Notes: generated by a model from the letters alone, not told the origin. A stretch of DNA of 64,000 bases from Fimenecus sp045593555 (GCA_045593555.1 JAZNWU010000006.1:1-64000), one strand, 5' to 3'. Shown: positions 42,497 through 52,622, counted from the first letter of the stretch. Translations and numbers: made by a program.

Positions 42497-43210
42497 ATGG
42501 AACCAAAATATAAAAGAGTACTCTTAAAAGTCAGTGGCGAAGTTCTTGCCGGTGATAAAAAACATGGATTTGATTTTGATACAGTAAATAGTGTTTGTGC
42601 TGCTATTAAAGAAATGGCAGATTTAGGAACAGAGGTTGCTATCGTTGTCGGTGGCGGTAATTTCTGGAGAGGTCGCAGTAGTGGTGATATGGACAGAACA
42701 AGAGCAGACCATATCGGTATGCTTGCAACTGTTATGAATTCTTTAGCACTTGCTGATTCTCTTGAACAGTTAGGTGTTATTGTCAGAGTTCAGACAGCAA
42801 TTGAAATGAACAAGATTGCTGAACCATATATCAGCCATCGTGCAAAGCGTCACCTTGAAAAGGGCAGAGTTGTAATTTTCGGTTGTGGAACAGGTAACCC
42901 ATTCTTCTCAACTGATACTGCAGCAGCTCTTCGTGCAGCAGAAATTGATGCTGACATTATTTTCAAGGCAACTAACGTAGATGGTGTATATGATAAGGAC
43001 CCAAATCGTTTTGATGATGCAATCAAATATGATGTGATTACACATCAGGATATTTTAAGCAAAGGTCTTGCTGTTATGGACAGCACAGCTGCTTCACTTT
43101 GCAGAGATAATAAAATTCCACTTCTTGTTTTCAACCTTCAGCAGCCTGAAAATATGGTTAGAGCTGTTAAGGGTGAAACAGTAGGTACACTTGTAGTTGA
43201 CGAGAAATAA
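42497..43210 (+). CDS. pyrH: UMP kinase
   Basis: GGAGGTG precedes the ATG at 42497; the in-frame extension to 42455 lies in the leader hairpin. The 237-residue amino-acid-kinase-family protein shows VLLKVSGEVLAG, IVVGGGNFWRG, DHIGMLATVMNSLAL, GTGNPFFSTDTAAALRA and NVDGVYDKDP. It makes UDP from UMP and ATP for pyrimidine nucleotide supply. It opens a cluster with frr and isoprenoid/lipid genes, the usual firmicute order although rpsB-tsf are absent. Confidence 0.95.
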   Translation: MEPKYKRVLLKVSGEVLAGDKKHGFDFDTVNSVCAAIKEMADLGTEVAIVVGGGNFWRGRSSGDMDRTRADHIGMLATVMNSLALADSLEQLGVIVRVQTAIEMNKIAEPYISHRAKRHLEKGRVVIFGCGTGNPFFSTDTAAALRAAEIDADIIFKATNVDGVYDKDPNRFDDAIKYDVITHQDILSKGLAVMDSTAASLCRDNKIPLLVFNLQQPENMVRAVKGETVGTLVVDEK

Positions 43211-43237
43211 TATCATTTTACACAAAGGAGATTAATT

Positions 43238-43792
43238 ATGAATACAGTTTTTGACGCAATGAAAGAAAAAATGAACAAGACAGTAGCGGTTCTTGAAAAA
43301 GAATTTGCATCTATGAGAGCAGGTCGTGCAACTCCTGCTGTTCTTGATAAAATTCAGGTTGACTATTACGGAGTTCCTACTCCAATTCAGCAGATGGCTG
43401 CTGTATCAGTAAGTGAAGGTAGAATTCTTGTTATTCAGCCTTGGGATGTAAGTACAATCAATCCTATTTCAAAGGCTATTCAGGCTTCTGATATCGGAAT
43501 TAATCCAATGAATGACGGTAAGGTTATCCGTCTTACATTCCCACCACTTACAGAGGAACGCAGAAAGATGCTCTGTAAGGATGTAAGCAAGACTGCAGAG
43601 GAATCAAAGGTTGCTATCCGTTCAATTCGTCGTGATGCTATTGATAAAATCAAGGCAATGAAGAAGAACAGCGAAATCACAGAGGATGACCAGAAGGATG
43701 CTGAAACAAAGATTCAGAAGTTCACTGATGAGTTCATCAAGGAAATTGATGCAATCGCTGATAAAAAAGAAAAAGAAATTATGGAGATATAA
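43238..43792 (+). CDS. frr: Ribosome recycling factor
   Basis: AAAGGAG lies upstream of the ATG. The 184-residue length is standard. Conserved phrases are FASMRAGRATPAVLDKIQVDYYG, ending in the three-helix bundle, and RLTFPPLTEERR. It splits post-termination ribosomes together with EF-G. It follows pyrH by 27 bases in one operon. Confidence 0.96.
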   Translation: MNTVFDAMKEKMNKTVAVLEKEFASMRAGRATPAVLDKIQVDYYGVPTPIQQMAAVSVSEGRILVIQPWDVSTINPISKAIQASDIGINPMNDGKVIRLTFPPLTEERRKMLCKDVSKTAEESKVAIRSIRRDAIDKIKAMKKNSEITEDDQKDAETKIQKFTDEFIKEIDAIADKKEKEIMEI

Positions 43793-43801
43793 ACAAATTG
43801 T

Positions 43802-43819
43802 GGGCGGTTAAATCCGCCC
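43802..43819 (+). terminator. Short GC hairpin between frr and uppS
   Basis: GGGCGG (43802-43807) pairs with CCGCCC (43814-43819) around a 6-base loop, followed by only scattered T. It may partly terminate transcription after frr; full termination is unlikely because uppS has no clear promoter. Confidence 0.5.
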
Positions 43820-43840
43820 TGATTTGCTTATTTTAAGAAT

Positions 43841-44575
43841 ATGACAAAGAAAAATATTCCCGAATTTTCTGTTGTGCCACAGCATATCGGCATTATTATG
43901 GACGGTAACGGAAGATGGGCAAAACAGAGAAATTTACCAAGATATAAAGGCCATATTGAGGGTGCAAAGACATTCCGTAAAATCGGTGAATTTGCAGCTG
44001 ATGTTGGCATTAAATGTATGACCTTTTACGCTTTTTCTACTGAAAACTGGAAGCGTCCTCAGGAAGAGGTTGACGCTATAATGCAATTATTCAGGGAATA
44101 CCTTAATGAGGCAGAAGAACGTAAAGAGGAAAACAAAGAAAAAGGAATCAGTCTTCGTTTTATCGGTGACCGCAGAGGAATCCCTGAGGATATTCAAGCA
44201 CTCATGGAGCATATTGAAAATGAAAGTAAATATGAAACAAAGATTGTCTTGAATCTTGCTATCAATTATGGTGGCCGTCACGAGATTACTCAGGGTGTAC
44301 AGGAACTTGCAAAAAAAGTAAAGAATGGTGAAATTTCACCTGAAGATATCACTGAAGAAATGATTTCAGAAAGTCTTTATACAAAGAATCTTCCTGACCC
44401 GGATTTGATTATCAGACCAAGTGGTGAATACAGATTGTCAAATTTCTTAACCTGGCAGTCGGCATATTCTGAATTTTGGTTTTCAAACGTGCTTTGGCCT
44501 GATTTCACAGAAGAAGACCTTTGTGAAGCTTTGAGGGATTTTGAAAAACGCAACAGACGTTTCGGTGGAGTTTGA
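43841..44575 (+). CDS. uppS: Isoprenyl (undecaprenyl) diphosphate synthase
   Basis: The 244-residue protein has the cis-prenyltransferase motifs HIGIIMDGNGRWAKQR (catalytic Asp), FYAFSTENWKRP, and DLIIRPSGEYRLSNFL. It condenses isopentenyl diphosphates to C55-PP, the carrier lipid for peptidoglycan and wall polymers. The ribosome site is weak (TAAG), so translation may depend on upstream coupling. dxr and ispG in the same cluster supply its substrate. Confidence 0.95.
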   Translation: MTKKNIPEFSVVPQHIGIIMDGNGRWAKQRNLPRYKGHIEGAKTFRKIGEFAADVGIKCMTFYAFSTENWKRPQEEVDAIMQLFREYLNEAEERKEENKEKGISLRFIGDRRGIPEDIQALMEHIENESKYETKIVLNLAINYGGRHEITQGVQELAKKVKNGEISPEDITEEMISESLYTKNLPDPDLIIRPSGEYRLSNFLTWQSAYSEFWFSNVLWPDFTEEDLCEALRDFEKRNRRFGGV

Positions 44576-44609
44576 GGATAATAAAAATTGATTTGAAAGA
44601 GGACTTTTT

Positions 44610-45479
44610 ATGGCAAAAAGAATAGCTTTTGGTCTTTTATGGACTGCGATAGGAATTTCTATGCTGTTTTTAATGCACACATGGATTTTTTTAATCTTCG
44701 CAATGTTTTTGTGCTTTACAGCAACCTTTGAACTTAACCGTTCCTGTGGAATAAAAAATAAACCTGTAATGGTTTTGAGCCTTGTTGTTTCAGCATTGTT
44801 TCCTGTTTACTATGAATATGGCCATTATTTAAGAGAAATTGATGGGTTAAACTTAAAAACAGAGTATTTGATTACGGTATATGTACTTCTGCTTTGTTTC
44901 CTTATGCTTCATAATCACAAGGAAACTAAATTTTCACACATTGCATTTGTTGTGGTGTCTTCATTGTTTGTACCGTTTTCATTTACAAGACTTATGTATT
45001 TCAGGGATATTGCAGAGTATTATCCTGAAAAAGGATACACAAATGCTCACGGAATTTTCTTGATTCTCTTTATCCTTTTCTCGGCTTGTTTTACAGATAC
45101 ATTTGCATATTTTACAGGAAGCTTCCTTGGTAAACACAAGCTTTGTCCTGAAATCAGTCCTAAAAAAACTGTTGAAGGTGCAATTGGTGGTGTGCTTGGT
45201 TGTATTCTTGCAAATGTGATTCTATATGCAGTTTACGAGAACTTTATTTTTGAAAATCCTGTTCATAATTACTTACCGATAGTTGTAGCATCTGTGATAA
45301 CTTCAGTTGTTGGTATGTGTGGTGACCTTACAGCTTCACTTATCAAGCGTAATTATGGAATTAAGGATTTCGGAAATCTTATTCCGGGCCACGGTGGAAT
45401 TATGGACCGTTTTGACAGTATTATGTTTGTTTCTGCTGCATTCTATGCAGTCTTCAACATTTTTGAGGTGTCAATATAA
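44610..45479 (+). CDS. cdsA: Phosphatidate cytidylyltransferase
   Basis: The 289-residue membrane protein has about eight hydrophobic segments and the CdsA signature IKDFGNLIPGHGGIMDRFDS near its C-terminus, plus SPKKTVEGAIGG. It makes CDP-diacylglycerol from phosphatidic acid and CTP for phospholipid synthesis. GAGGAC precedes the ATG. Its stop lies directly before the dxr ATG (one base between). Confidence 0.94.
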   Translation: MAKRIAFGLLWTAIGISMLFLMHTWIFLIFAMFLCFTATFELNRSCGIKNKPVMVLSLVVSALFPVYYEYGHYLREIDGLNLKTEYLITVYVLLLCFLMLHNHKETKFSHIAFVVVSSLFVPFSFTRLMYFRDIAEYYPEKGYTNAHGIFLILFILFSACFTDTFAYFTGSFLGKHKLCPEISPKKTVEGAIGGVLGCILANVILYAVYENFIFENPVHNYLPIVVASVITSVVGMCGDLTASLIKRNYGIKDFGNLIPGHGGIMDRFDSIMFVSAAFYAVFNIFEVSI

Positions 45480-45480
45480 A

Positions 45481-46635
45481 ATGACTAAAAATTTAAGTAT
45501 ATTAGGCTCAACCGGTTCAATCGGTACTCAGAGTCTTGAAACAGCAAGAAAGTGCGGTTACTCTGTGTCCGCGCTTTCGGCATATTCTAACGTAGATTTA
45601 ATAGAGCAACAAATTCGTGAGTTTAAGCCACAAATAGCTGCTTTGGTTGATGAAAATGCAGCAAAAGAGCTTAAAAATCGGGTTTCTGATACTGACACAA
45701 AAGTGCTTTCAGGAATTGAGGGTGTTTGTGAATGTGCAGGTGTAGAAACTACTGATACAGTTATCAATGCTGTTGTTGGTATGGCAGGTCTTAAACCTAC
45801 TCTTACAGCTATTGAGGCAAACAAGAAAATTGCTCTTGCCAATAAGGAAACACTTGTTGCAGGTGGACTTCTCGTTACAACAAATGCAAAGGAAAAGAAT
45901 GTAGATATCCTTCCTGTAGATTCAGAACATTCTGCTATTTTCCAATGCTTACAGGGACAACCATCTAACAGAGCATTGAAGAAAATTATTCTTACAGCAA
46001 GTGGTGGACCTTTCTTCGGAAAAACTCGAGAAGAATTAAGTAAAGTAACGGTTGCAGATGCTCTTAAACATCCGAACTGGAGCATGGGACAAAAAATAAC
46101 CATTGACTCTGCTACAATGATGAACAAGGGACTTGAGCTTATCGAAGCTGTATGGCTTTTTAATGTTCATCCGTCAAAAATTGAAATTGTTGTTCACAGA
46201 GAAAGTATAATTCACTCTGCAGTTGAGTATGATGATAATGCAGTAATAGCGCAGTTGGGACTTCCTGATATGAAAATTCCTATTCAGTATGCACTCACAT
46301 ATCCTGAAAGAATAGAATCTCTTACAGGTGAATTGGATTTAACAAAATTAGGGACACTCACATTCTATAAACCTGATTATGAAACTTTCAGGTGTATGGA
46401 TATTTGTCGTGAGGCAATTACCCGTGGCGGACTTTATCCTGCATTCGCAAACTCTGCAAATGAACAGGCAAATCTTATGTTCAGAAAAGGTGAAATAGGA
46501 TTTTTAGAAATTGGTGAACTTGTTGAAAGAGTTATGAATGAAGCGCCAAAGATTGAAACATACTCTGTTGAAGATGTTTATAATGCCGATGTTGAGGCAA
46601 GAAATTTAGTAATCAAGTATTCGGGAAAGCAGTGA
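45481..46635 (+). CDS. dxr: 1-deoxy-D-xylulose 5-phosphate reductoisomerase
   Basis: The ATG at 45481 is chosen because the protein then begins at the NADPH-binding MTKNLSILGSTGSIGTQSLE; a longer in-frame start at 45307 would only overlap cdsA. The 384-residue enzyme has DSEHSAIFQCL, HPNWSMGQKITIDSATMMNK and HRESIIHSAVEY, which hold metal and substrate. It makes 2-C-methyl-erythritol 4-phosphate, committing the MEP isoprenoid pathway. Confidence 0.95.
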   Translation: MTKNLSILGSTGSIGTQSLETARKCGYSVSALSAYSNVDLIEQQIREFKPQIAALVDENAAKELKNRVSDTDTKVLSGIEGVCECAGVETTDTVINAVVGMAGLKPTLTAIEANKKIALANKETLVAGGLLVTTNAKEKNVDILPVDSEHSAIFQCLQGQPSNRALKKIILTASGGPFFGKTREELSKVTVADALKHPNWSMGQKITIDSATMMNKGLELIEAVWLFNVHPSKIEIVVHRESIIHSAVEYDDNAVIAQLGLPDMKIPIQYALTYPERIESLTGELDLTKLGTLTFYKPDYETFRCMDICREAITRGGLYPAFANSANEQANLMFRKGEIGFLEIGELVERVMNEAPKIETYSVEDVYNADVEARNLVIKYSGKQ

Positions 46636-46639
46636 TTTT

Positions 46640-47698
46640 TTGGAACTCTGGTCAAAGGTATGGCCTTTTTTAGTAGCAATTTTATTTTTTGGTCTTTTAA
46701 TCTCAATTCACGAATTGGGACACTTTACATTTGCAAAATTATTTAAAGTAAAGGTCAATGAATTTGCCTTGGGAATGGGACCTGCAATTTTTAAGAAGAA
46801 AAAAGGCGAAACTACTTATGCACTCCGACTTTTACCTATCGGCGGATATGTAAGTATGGAGGGCGAAGATGAAGAAAGCACGGATGAAAATGCTTTTAAT
46901 CGTAAAAAAGTGTGGCAGAAATTTATAATCGTTGCTGCAGGGGCTATAATGAACCTGATTTTGGGCGTTGTTATTGTTGCAACCTGTCTTTCAATGGAAG
47001 ATTTGATTGGTACAACACAGATTCTTCAGTTTAACGAAAATGCTATCAGTCAGCAGACAGGCCTTAAAGAAGGTGATACTCTTCTTGAAATAGACGGCAG
47101 AAAAGTTTTTTCGGATATGGATATTTCATTTTTAATGAGCCGGAGTGAAGATGGCATTTTTGATATGACAGTTCGTCGTGATGGCGAAAAGGTTGAACTT
47201 TCAGATGTCACATTCAAAACCGAAAAACAGGATGGATACACACTAATAACTTACGATTTCATAATTTTAGGTGAAGAACCGACTGTGTTCAATGTAGTTG
47301 GAAATGCTTTTAAGCAGACAGCTTCAATAGGCAGACTTGTGTGGTTGAGTCTTTTTGATTTGGTGACGGGAAAATTCGGACTTTCCGATTTGTCAGGGCC
47401 TGTTGGAACTGTCAATATAATTGCTGATGTAACATCATCAGCAGTAGAAAGTCGAGCAAATCTTATTTCAGCTCTTACAATGATGGCATTTGTTTCAATA
47501 AACATTGGTATTTTTAATCTTTTGCCATTACCTGCACTTGATGGCGGCAGACTTTTCTTCCTTTTTATTGAAGGAATTCGCAGAAAGCCAATCAATCCAA
47601 AATATGAGGGTTATGTTCATGGTGCAGGACTTGCACTTTTGTTACTTCTTATGGTGGTAGTAACATTTAATGATATTGTGAATTTAATCAAGAATTAA
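46640..47698 (+). CDS. rseP: RIP-type zinc metalloprotease (site-2 protease)
   Basis: The start is a TTG at 46640, four bases after the dxr stop, with a weak AGTGAT site; the protein then begins with the first membrane helix as expected. The 352-residue protein has HELGH (zinc and catalytic Glu) in helix 1, a single PDZ domain (about residues 125-205) and NLLPLPALDGGRLFF in the third helix. It cleaves membrane-embedded anti-sigma factors or signal-peptide remnants. Coupling to dxr and ispG is the common firmicute arrangement. Confidence 0.93.
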   Translation: MELWSKVWPFLVAILFFGLLISIHELGHFTFAKLFKVKVNEFALGMGPAIFKKKKGETTYALRLLPIGGYVSMEGEDEESTDENAFNRKKVWQKFIIVAAGAIMNLILGVVIVATCLSMEDLIGTTQILQFNENAISQQTGLKEGDTLLEIDGRKVFSDMDISFLMSRSEDGIFDMTVRRDGEKVELSDVTFKTEKQDGYTLITYDFIILGEEPTVFNVVGNAFKQTASIGRLVWLSLFDLVTGKFGLSDLSGPVGTVNIIADVTSSAVESRANLISALTMMAFVSINIGIFNLLPLPALDGGRLFFLFIEGIRRKPINPKYEGYVHGAGLALLLLLMVVVTFNDIVNLIKN

Positions 47699-47711
47699 AG
47701 ACGGTGTTAAA

Positions 47712-48764
47712 ATGATAGAACGTAGAAAAAGCCGTGTTGTAACGGCAGGAAATGTTAGAATCGGTGGAGATAATCCAATTTCAGTTCAGTCAATGCTCAA
47801 TGTTATTGCTGAAGATGCAGAGGGTAATGTCAGACAAGCTGTAGAATTAGAAAAAGCAGGTTGTCAGATTATCCGTCTTACTGTGCCGAATAAAGAAGCA
47901 GTAAAAACTCTCTATGCAGTAAAGAATGCAGTTAATATTCCTGTTGTTGCTGATATTCATTTTGACTATCGTTGTGCTTTGGAAAGTGTAGCAGCAGGTG
48001 TTGATAAAATAAGAATAAATCCCGGAAATATCGGTGATGACGAAAAAGTCCGTGCAGTAGCAAGTGCTTGCCGACTTCATAATGTTCCAATACGTATCGG
48101 TGTAAATTCAGGTTCACTTGAAAAGCATCTTCTTGCAAAATATGGTTCACCAACACCCGAAGCTATGGCTGAAAGTGCTATGTATCACATAGGACTTCTT
48201 GAAAAATTTGATTTCAATGATATTGTGGTTTCTATCAAATCATCAGATGTTCAGAAAATGGTTAAAGCATACCGTCTTGTGGCTGATATGTGCGATTATC
48301 CTTTGCATTTAGGTGTTACAGAAGCCGGTACACACAATATGGCTCTCGTAAAATCAAGTATTGGTATCGGTTCATTACTTCTTGATGGTATCGGTGACAC
48401 TATCCGAGTTTCAATGACTGCTGACCCTGTAACAGAGGTTAAGGCAGGATATGATATTTTAAAAGCAGCAGGAATTAAAACTGACTGTGCACAGATTGTT
48501 TCTTGTCCTACTTGTGGCAGAACAAAAATTGACCTTATAGGTCTTGCTGATAAAGTTGAAAAAGCACTTATAAATTATGATAAACCAATTAAAGTGGCAG
48601 TAATGGGTTGCGTCGTGAATGGCCCCGGTGAAGCAAAAGAGGCTGACATCGGTGTTGCAGGTGGCGACGGTTGTGGTGTTATCTTTAAACATGGTGAAGT
48701 GCTTAAAAAAGTTGATGAAAACGAAATAGTAGACGAATTATTAAAGGAAATAGAAAAATTATAA
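47712..48764 (+). CDS. ispG: 4-hydroxy-3-methylbut-2-enyl diphosphate synthase (flavodoxin)
   Basis: The 350-residue protein matches the short bacterial form of IspG: GGDNPISVQSMLN, ADIHFDYRCAL, IRINPGNIG and VTEAGT. The Fe4S4 ligands are in SCPTCGRTKIDL and AVMGCVVNGPGEAKEADIG. It reduces MEcPP to HMBPP in the MEP pathway. It starts 13 bases after rseP. Confidence 0.95.
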   Translation: MIERRKSRVVTAGNVRIGGDNPISVQSMLNVIAEDAEGNVRQAVELEKAGCQIIRLTVPNKEAVKTLYAVKNAVNIPVVADIHFDYRCALESVAAGVDKIRINPGNIGDDEKVRAVASACRLHNVPIRIGVNSGSLEKHLLAKYGSPTPEAMAESAMYHIGLLEKFDFNDIVVSIKSSDVQKMVKAYRLVADMCDYPLHLGVTEAGTHNMALVKSSIGIGSLLLDGIGDTIRVSMTADPVTEVKAGYDILKAAGIKTDCAQIVSCPTCGRTKIDLIGLADKVEKALINYDKPIKVAVMGCVVNGPGEAKEADIGVAGGDGCGVIFKHGEVLKKVDENEIVDELLKEIEKL

Positions 48765-48777
48765 CGGTGAATTACAT

Positions 48778-51700
48778 ATGGCAATAGTAAAATCACTTTT
48801 TGGTGAGTATTTTGATTGCACTCTTAATATGGATATAGCACAGGCAGAAATTGTGGGATTTTTAGTTTCACACGAGAAAATGAGTGCAAAGCTTACCATT
48901 AAGCCTTACAGAAAAATTGAAGAAGACAGAATCAAGGCTCTTGAAAGTAAGCTTTCAAGGGCTGTTGGCGTTAATATAAAGATTATTTGTGACGAATCAA
49001 GAACAGGTTTCCGTACTGAATTCATGGATTTGGTTGTGGAAATTTTAAGGGATAAAGTCGTTGTTGCAAACGGATACTTTAATAGTGCAGAGTATGAAAT
49101 TCTTGGTAGAGAATTGAAAGTAGCTCTTAAAAAGGGCGGAAAAGATATTCTTCTTTCTGCAAATTGTGACAAAGAAATCGAAAGAATAATTAAAGGCATT
49201 TTCGGTGTTGATTATACAGTAACTCTTAATCAGGAAGAGGATTTCAATACCGAGCTTGCTGTTGATACTATGCAAAAAAAGGCAGATGAGGAAATTCGTC
49301 GTGAAAAGAATGTTCCTGAGCCTAAATTACCGACCGAACCGGGTGAGCCAAAACCTCATGTTGTCAAAGATGGTTTTCCACTTTATCTTGAAACACAAAA
49401 ACCAATATACGGAAATCTTATAAGAACAAGTAATTTGCAGACACTTGCAGATGTAGGTATTGAAAGTGGTGCAGTTGCTGTCTGGGGTGAGGTTTTCAGC
49501 CTTGATGTGCGTACAACCCGTGACGGAAAGAATAATATTATTAACTTTAATATTACAGATAAAACATATTCATATACAGTAAAAATTTTTGAATCTTGTG
49601 AAAAAGCCAAGTCATTCTTAGGTGCTTTGAGTGAGGGCACAACAGTAATCGTTTATGGTAGGGTCACATTCGATAAATATTCCGGTGAAAATATCATTTC
49701 TGCAACTGCTGTCAATACAGTTTCACAGATTAAAAAGCAGGACAAAGCAGAGAAAAAGAGGGTTGAATTACATCTTCATACAAATATGTCCGATATGGAT
49801 GGTATGACGGGTGCTGATAAGCTTGTTAAACGAGCAATACAGTGGGGACATCCTGCTATTGCTATTACTGACCATGGTAATGTTCAGGGTTATCCTGATG
49901 CCATGAAGGGTAAAGGCAAAGACGATATTAAACTGATTTATGGTGTGGAAGGCTATCTTATTGACGATATTGCTAATCCTGAAACACCTTGGGAAAAGTT
50001 GCCGAGATACCATATCATTCTGCTTGTTCAGAATAAAGTTGGCCTTAAAAATTTATATAAACTCGTGTCATTGGCACATACTACATATTTCCATACAAGA
50101 CCTTGTATTCCTCGTTCAAAACTCAATGAACTTCGTGAAGGTATAATTCTTGGTTCGGCTTGTGAAGCAGGTGAACTTATTAAAGCAATTCTTCTTGAGA
50201 AAAGCGAAGAAGAGATTTTAGAAATTGCAAATTATTACGATTATCTTGAAATTCAGCCTGACGGAAACAATATGTTTATGATTGATTCCCATTCAGACCC
50301 TAATGCAAAAAATCCTGATAGAAACAAAGAGTATAACAGAATTAAGACTCTTGAAGATATCCGTGATATTAACCGTAAGATTATTCATTTGGGCGATAAA
50401 CTCGGTAAGCTTGTCTGTGCAACAGGTGACGTTCACTTTATGGACCCTGAAGATGCTAAATTCCGTGCAATTCTTATGGCAGGAAAAGGCTTTGATGATG
50501 CTGATAATCAAGCACCTCTTTACTTTAAAACAACTGATGAAATGCTTGAGGAATTTGCCTATTTAGGTGAAGATACAGCATATGAAGTTGTTGTTACAAA
50601 TACAAATAAAATTGCTGATATGATTGAACAGGTAAGACCTATTCCTGAGGGAACATTCCAACCATCAATCCCGGGTGCTGAAGACGAACTGCGACAGATT
50701 TGTTGGGATAAGGCAAAGGAATGGTACGGTGACCCTGTCCCTGAATATGTTGCTGACAGACTTACACGAGAACTTGAATCCATTATCAAGCACGGATTTG
50801 CTGTTCTTTATATTATCGCACAGAAGCTTGTATGGGACTCGGAAGCTCACGGCTACCATGTTGGTTCACGAGGTTCTGTTGGCTCATCATTCGTTGCAAC
50901 AATGGCAGGTATTTCCGAGGTTAATCCGTTAGCACCTCATTACCGTTGTGCGAAGTGCAAACATAGTGAGTTTTTCCTTCATGGTGAATATGGTTCAGGC
51001 TTTGATATGCCACCGAAAAACTGTCCACATTGTGATGAACCTATGGTTCGTGACGGACACGAAATTCCGTTTGAAACGTTTCTTGGTTTCCATGGTGATA
51101 AGGCGCCTGATATCGACCTTAACTTCTCAGGTGATTATCAGGGTAATGCTCACAGATATACAGAAGAACTTTTCGGCCGTGACCATGTGTTCAAGGCAGG
51201 TACTATCGCAACTGTTGCTGATAAAACTGCTTACGGTTATGTGAAAAAGTATCTTGAAGAACGTGGAAAAGTCGTAACCCGTGCTGAAGAAGACAGACTG
51301 ACACGGGGTTGCACGGGTATTAAGCGTACAACAGGTCAGCATCCAGGCGGTATGGTTGTCGTGCCTAACGAGTTTGATGTCTATGACTTTACTGCAGTTC
51401 AGTTCCCTGCAAATGATACATCATCGGATATGGAAACAACTCACTTTGACTTCCATTTCCTGCACGATACAATCTTAAAACTTGATATTCTCGGCCATGA
51501 TGTGCCGACACTCTATAAACATCTTGAAGATATGACGGGAATTCCTGTTATGGATGTTGATGTTTGTGACCCTAAAATCGTAAGTCTTTGTACAAGTCCT
51601 GAAGCTCTGGGACTTACTCCTGATGATATCGGTGTACAGACGGGGACTCTTTCAATTCCTGAAATGGGAACAGACTTTGTTCGTGGTATGCTTATGGAAG

Positions 51701-52572
51701 CACAACCAAAATGTTTCTCTGACCTTTTACAGATTTCAGGACTTTCTCACGGTACTGACGTTTGGCTTGGCAATGCACAGGAACTTATCAAAGATGGTAC
51801 ATGTACAATTTCTGATGTTATTGGTACTCGTGACAGTATTATGACATACCTTATGCATAAAGGACTTGATTCAGGTCTTGCATTCAATATCATGGAAAAA
51901 ACCCGTAAAGGTATTGTTGCAAAAGTCGGTTTCCCTGAAGGGGCAGAGGAAGCTATGAAGGCTTGCAATGTTCCTCAGTGGTATATGGACTCTTGCCGAA
52001 AAATCAAGTATATGTTCCCTAAGGCTCACGCTGCAGCTTATGTTATTGCAGCACTTCGTCTTGGTTGGTATAAAATTTATAAACCTACTGAGTATTACAC
52101 AGCATTTTTAACAGTTCGTGGTGGTGACCTTGATGCAGTTACAGTGGCTCAGGGCAGAGATGCAGTTAAGAGAAAAATGGTTGAACTTCACGGACCTCTT
52201 AATGCAGAACCAAAGGACAGAAAACCAATGACAACAAAGGAAAAAGACCAGTTTACTGCATTGCAGGTTGTCAACGAAATGATGGCAAGAGGAGTAGAAC
52301 TTCTGCCAGTTGATATTTACAAATCTCGTGCGACAGTTTATTATATTGAAGACGGAAAAATCAGAATGCCGTTTTCTGCTTTGTCGGGTGTTGGTGAAAA
52401 CGCTGCAAAATCACTTGTAAAAGGCAGAGATGAGAGTGACGGAACTTTTGTTTCAATTGATGATTTCCAGGCAAAAACAGGTGCTTCAAGTGCTGTTGTG
52501 ACTGCATTAAAAGAAATAGGTGCATTCGGAGATATGCCTGAAACAGCCCAAATTTCCTTTTTTGGATTTTAA
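48778..52572 (+). CDS. polC: DNA polymerase III alpha subunit, PolC type, without the exonuclease domain
   Basis: The 1264-residue protein has the PolC N-terminal domain and an OB domain (about residues 205-320). A PHP domain follows (RVELHLHTNMSDMDGM, IAITDHGNV). Then come a four-cysteine zinc module (CAKCKHSEF, CPHCDEP) and the polymerase core with KAPDIDLNFSGDYQG. In typical PolC a DEDDh proofreading exonuclease of about 170 residues interrupts PHP after the GVEGY motif. Here GVEGYLIDD runs within about 15 residues into YHIILLVQNKVGLKNLYKL, so that domain is absent with no frame break. It is the last gene of the cluster. Confidence 0.94.
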   Translation: MAIVKSLFGEYFDCTLNMDIAQAEIVGFLVSHEKMSAKLTIKPYRKIEEDRIKALESKLSRAVGVNIKIICDESRTGFRTEFMDLVVEILRDKVVVANGYFNSAEYEILGRELKVALKKGGKDILLSANCDKEIERIIKGIFGVDYTVTLNQEEDFNTELAVDTMQKKADEEIRREKNVPEPKLPTEPGEPKPHVVKDGFPLYLETQKPIYGNLIRTSNLQTLADVGIESGAVAVWGEVFSLDVRTTRDGKNNIINFNITDKTYSYTVKIFESCEKAKSFLGALSEGTTVIVYGRVTFDKYSGENIISATAVNTVSQIKKQDKAEKKRVELHLHTNMSDMDGMTGADKLVKRAIQWGHPAIAITDHGNVQGYPDAMKGKGKDDIKLIYGVEGYLIDDIANPETPWEKLPRYHIILLVQNKVGLKNLYKLVSLAHTTYFHTRPCIPRSKLNELREGIILGSACEAGELIKAILLEKSEEEILEIANYYDYLEIQPDGNNMFMIDSHSDPNAKNPDRNKEYNRIKTLEDIRDINRKIIHLGDKLGKLVCATGDVHFMDPEDAKFRAILMAGKGFDDADNQAPLYFKTTDEMLEEFAYLGEDTAYEVVVTNTNKIADMIEQVRPIPEGTFQPSIPGAEDELRQICWDKAKEWYGDPVPEYVADRLTRELESIIKHGFAVLYIIAQKLVWDSEAHGYHVGSRGSVGSSFVATMAGISEVNPLAPHYRCAKCKHSEFFLHGEYGSGFDMPPKNCPHCDEPMVRDGHEIPFETFLGFHGDKAPDIDLNFSGDYQGNAHRYTEELFGRDHVFKAGTIATVADKTAYGYVKKYLEERGKVVTRAEEDRLTRGCTGIKRTTGQHPGGMVVVPNEFDVYDFTAVQFPANDTSSDMETTHFDFHFLHDTILKLDILGHDVPTLYKHLEDMTGIPVMDVDVCDPKIVSLCTSPEALGLTPDDIGVQTGTLSIPEMGTDFVRGMLMEAQPKCFSDLLQISGLSHGTDVWLGNAQELIKDGTCTISDVIGTRDSIMTYLMHKGLDSGLAFNIMEKTRKGIVAKVGFPEGAEEAMKACNVPQWYMDSCRKIKYMFPKAHAAAYVIAALRLGWYKIYKPTEYYTAFLTVRGGDLDAVTVAQGRDAVKRKMVELHGPLNAEPKDRKPMTTKEKDQFTALQVVNEMMARGVELLPVDIYKSRATVYYIEDGKIRMPFSALSGVGENAAKSLVKGRDESDGTFVSIDDFQAKTGASSAVVTALKEIGAFGDMPETAQISFFGF

Positions 52573-52593
52573 TATATTTGTATAAATTTACAC

Positions 52594-52622
52594 TTGACTA
52601 ATATGCTTTATTGTGATAGCAT
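52594..52622 (+). promoter_or_regulatory. Promoter of the his operon
   Basis: TTGACT (52594-52599), a 17-base spacer and TAGCAT (52617-52622). The predicted leader is under 45 bases, too short for a T-box. No terminator is seen after polC, so read-through is possible. Confidence 0.6.

Noticed and set aside
45307..45480. A 58-residue N-terminal extension of the DXP reductoisomerase overlapping cdsA
   Set aside because: The extension reads cdsA out of frame, and the enzyme starts naturally at 45481 with its NADPH-binding motif.
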